6,050 nt of DNA from Burkholderiales bacterium (GTDB taxonomy: Bacteria > Pseudomonadota > Gammaproteobacteria > Burkholderiales > SG8-41). The notes below the pieces were generated by a model, which did not search any database, had not been told where the DNA came from, and saw only the letters and a program-made list of their open reading frames with translations. Positions 5,216 through 6,050 of the stretch are shown one piece after another. Location of the stretch: NCBI GenBank assembly GCA_019746155.1, contig JAIESJ010000303.1, positions 1 to 6,050 of the forward strand. Direction: 5' to 3'. Made by a program: the position numbers and the translations under genes. The first letter of the stretch is position 1; every line of letters begins with the position of its first letter.

Positions 5216-6050
5216 TCACTGCGCAGCAATGCCGGCGCTGCTGATCACCTTAATGTATTTCTCGATGTCCGCTTTGACGTAGTCAGCGAAATCCGCAGGC
5301 CGGCTGCCGATGATCTCGAACCCCTGCGCCGCCAGCTTTTCGCGGACTGCGGGCTGCTGCAGCACTTTGGCAATCTCGTCATACAGCTTCGCAATGATCG
5401 GCGGCGGCGTTTTTGCGGGCGCAAACATGCCGATCCAGTTGTCGACGTGGTAGCCCGGCAAGCCGGCTTGCGCCATGGTCGGAACACTTGGTGCAGCGCT
5501 CACGCGGTTCGCATCGGTCACGGCCACGAACCGCAGTTTGCCGGCTTTCGCGTAGCCCATCGCTGTCGGCATGCCGATAAAGGCGATGAAGACCTGGCCG
5601 CTCATCAAGTCGACCACTGCGGGGCCGCCGCCTTTGTAGGGGACGTGTATCAGGTTGACGCCCGCCGCCGCCTTGAACATCTCTCCGGCAATGTGCCCGA
5701 CACTGCCGATGCCCGCCGATGCAAAGCTCAGTTCCCCCGGCTTTTGCTTGGCCAGCTTGATCAGGTCGCCGACGGTCTTCACCGGCAGCGATGGGTGAAC
5801 GGCAAGCACCGTCGGCTGCGATGCGACGAGCGTGATCGGCGCGAAATCGCGCAAAGGGTCGTACGGCAGCTTCTTCCCATGCAAGCCTGGATTGAGCGCA
5901 AAAGCGATGTTGGTGATGAGCAGGGTATAACCATCGGGTGCTGCTCGTGCCGCGAGCTCGGTTCCGATCAGCGTGCCCGCACCGCCGCGGTTGTCGACGA
6001 GAATTTGCTGGCCCAGTGCCTCTCCCAGCTTTTGTCCCAGCAGCCGCGCC
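5216..6050 (-). CDS. Bug/TctC-family tripartite tricarboxylate transporter substrate-binding protein, N-terminus outside window
   Basis: Periplasmic binding protein of the Bug family, which captures carboxylates or related small molecules for TctA/TctB-type permeases, although many Bug genes lack a permease nearby. The visible 277 residues are open to the window edge. Full proteins have about 320-330, so the signal peptide and roughly 45-50 residues are missing. The gene enters in frame from position 6049; the TTG at 5884 is an internal codon, because clear family sequence precedes it. Conserved parts are VDNRGGAGTLIGTELAARA followed by PDGYTLL (about 18-44), LPYDPLRDFAPITLVA, FASAGIGSVGHIAGEMF (about 109-125), HVPYKGGGPAVVDLMSGQV (about 135-153), and SVPTMAQAGLPGY (about 188-200). 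It ends at a TGA 40 bases before the enolase-superfamily gene and is probably in the same operon. The ligand is not predictable from sequence. Confidence 0.93.
   Translation of the reverse strand, partial: ARLLGQKLGEALGQQILVDNRGGAGTLIGTELAARAAPDGYTLLITNIAFALNPGLHGKKLPYDPLRDFAPITLVASQPTVLAVHPSLPVKTVGDLIKLAKQKPGELSFASAGIGSVGHIAGEMFKAAAGVNLIHVPYKGGGPAVVDLMSGQVFIAFIGMPTAMGYAKAGKLRFVAVTDANRVSAAPSVPTMAQAGLPGYHVDNWIGMFAPAKTPPPIIAKLYDEIAKVLQQPAVREKLAAQGFEIIGSRPADFADYVKADIEKYIKVISSAGIAAQ

Noticed and set aside
5176..5229. Longer form of the enolase-superfamily protein from a TTG at 5229
   Set aside because: It would overlap the preceding gene, adds residues not typical of the family, and MKITKIETI at 5175 is the usual family start.
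4186..5244. 352-codon plus-strand open frame opposite the enolase-superfamily gene
   Set aside because: It mirrors a gene with clear catalytic motifs on the minus strand and has arginine-rich content typical of an antisense shadow.

Overview
The window looks like a chromosomal piece from a GC-rich proteobacterium, most likely a betaproteobacterium of the Burkholderiales type. The basis is the high GC content, the Bug/TctC-family periplasmic binding protein (a family greatly expanded in that group), and adjacent NarK1-type and NarK2-type nitrate transporters as seen in denitrifiers. This taxonomic call is inference. Every gene I can support lies on the minus strand, so the window reads from right to left.

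Right part (6050 down to about 2912): a probable catabolic operon for an unidentified organic acid. In order of transcription it holds a Bug/TctC-type solute-binding protein (N-terminus outside the window), an enolase-superfamily enzyme of the mandelate racemase/muconate lactonizing type, an intact 73-residue biotinyl carrier domain, and then wreckage. The wreckage consists of pieces of a biotin carboxylase joined to pieces of an NDP-forming acyl-CoA synthetase. At least three internal deletions are apparent, one of which shifts the frame. The operon once seems to have coded uptake, isomerisation or dehydration, and CoA/carboxylation steps; the last two enzymes are no longer functional here.

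Middle (2911 to 2652): about 260 bases without a gene. It holds a short stem-loop, a twice-repeated 8-mer, and a GC-rich inverted repeat in the leader of the next gene. I see no convincing FNR/DNR box.

Left part (2651 to 1): narK1 and narK2, two separate major-facilitator nitrate/nitrite transporters 26 bases apart, each with a good ribosome binding site. Both keep the two arginines and the glycine-rich nitrate signatures of the family. narK2 runs off the left edge, lacking only a short C-terminal piece. By analogy with known narK1-narK2-narGHJI clusters, respiratory nitrate reductase genes may follow outside the window.

I found no evidence for a new kind of biological system. The best leads are the mosaic pseudogene, the intact biotinyl carrier left beside it, and the altered lysine motif of the enolase-superfamily enzyme.
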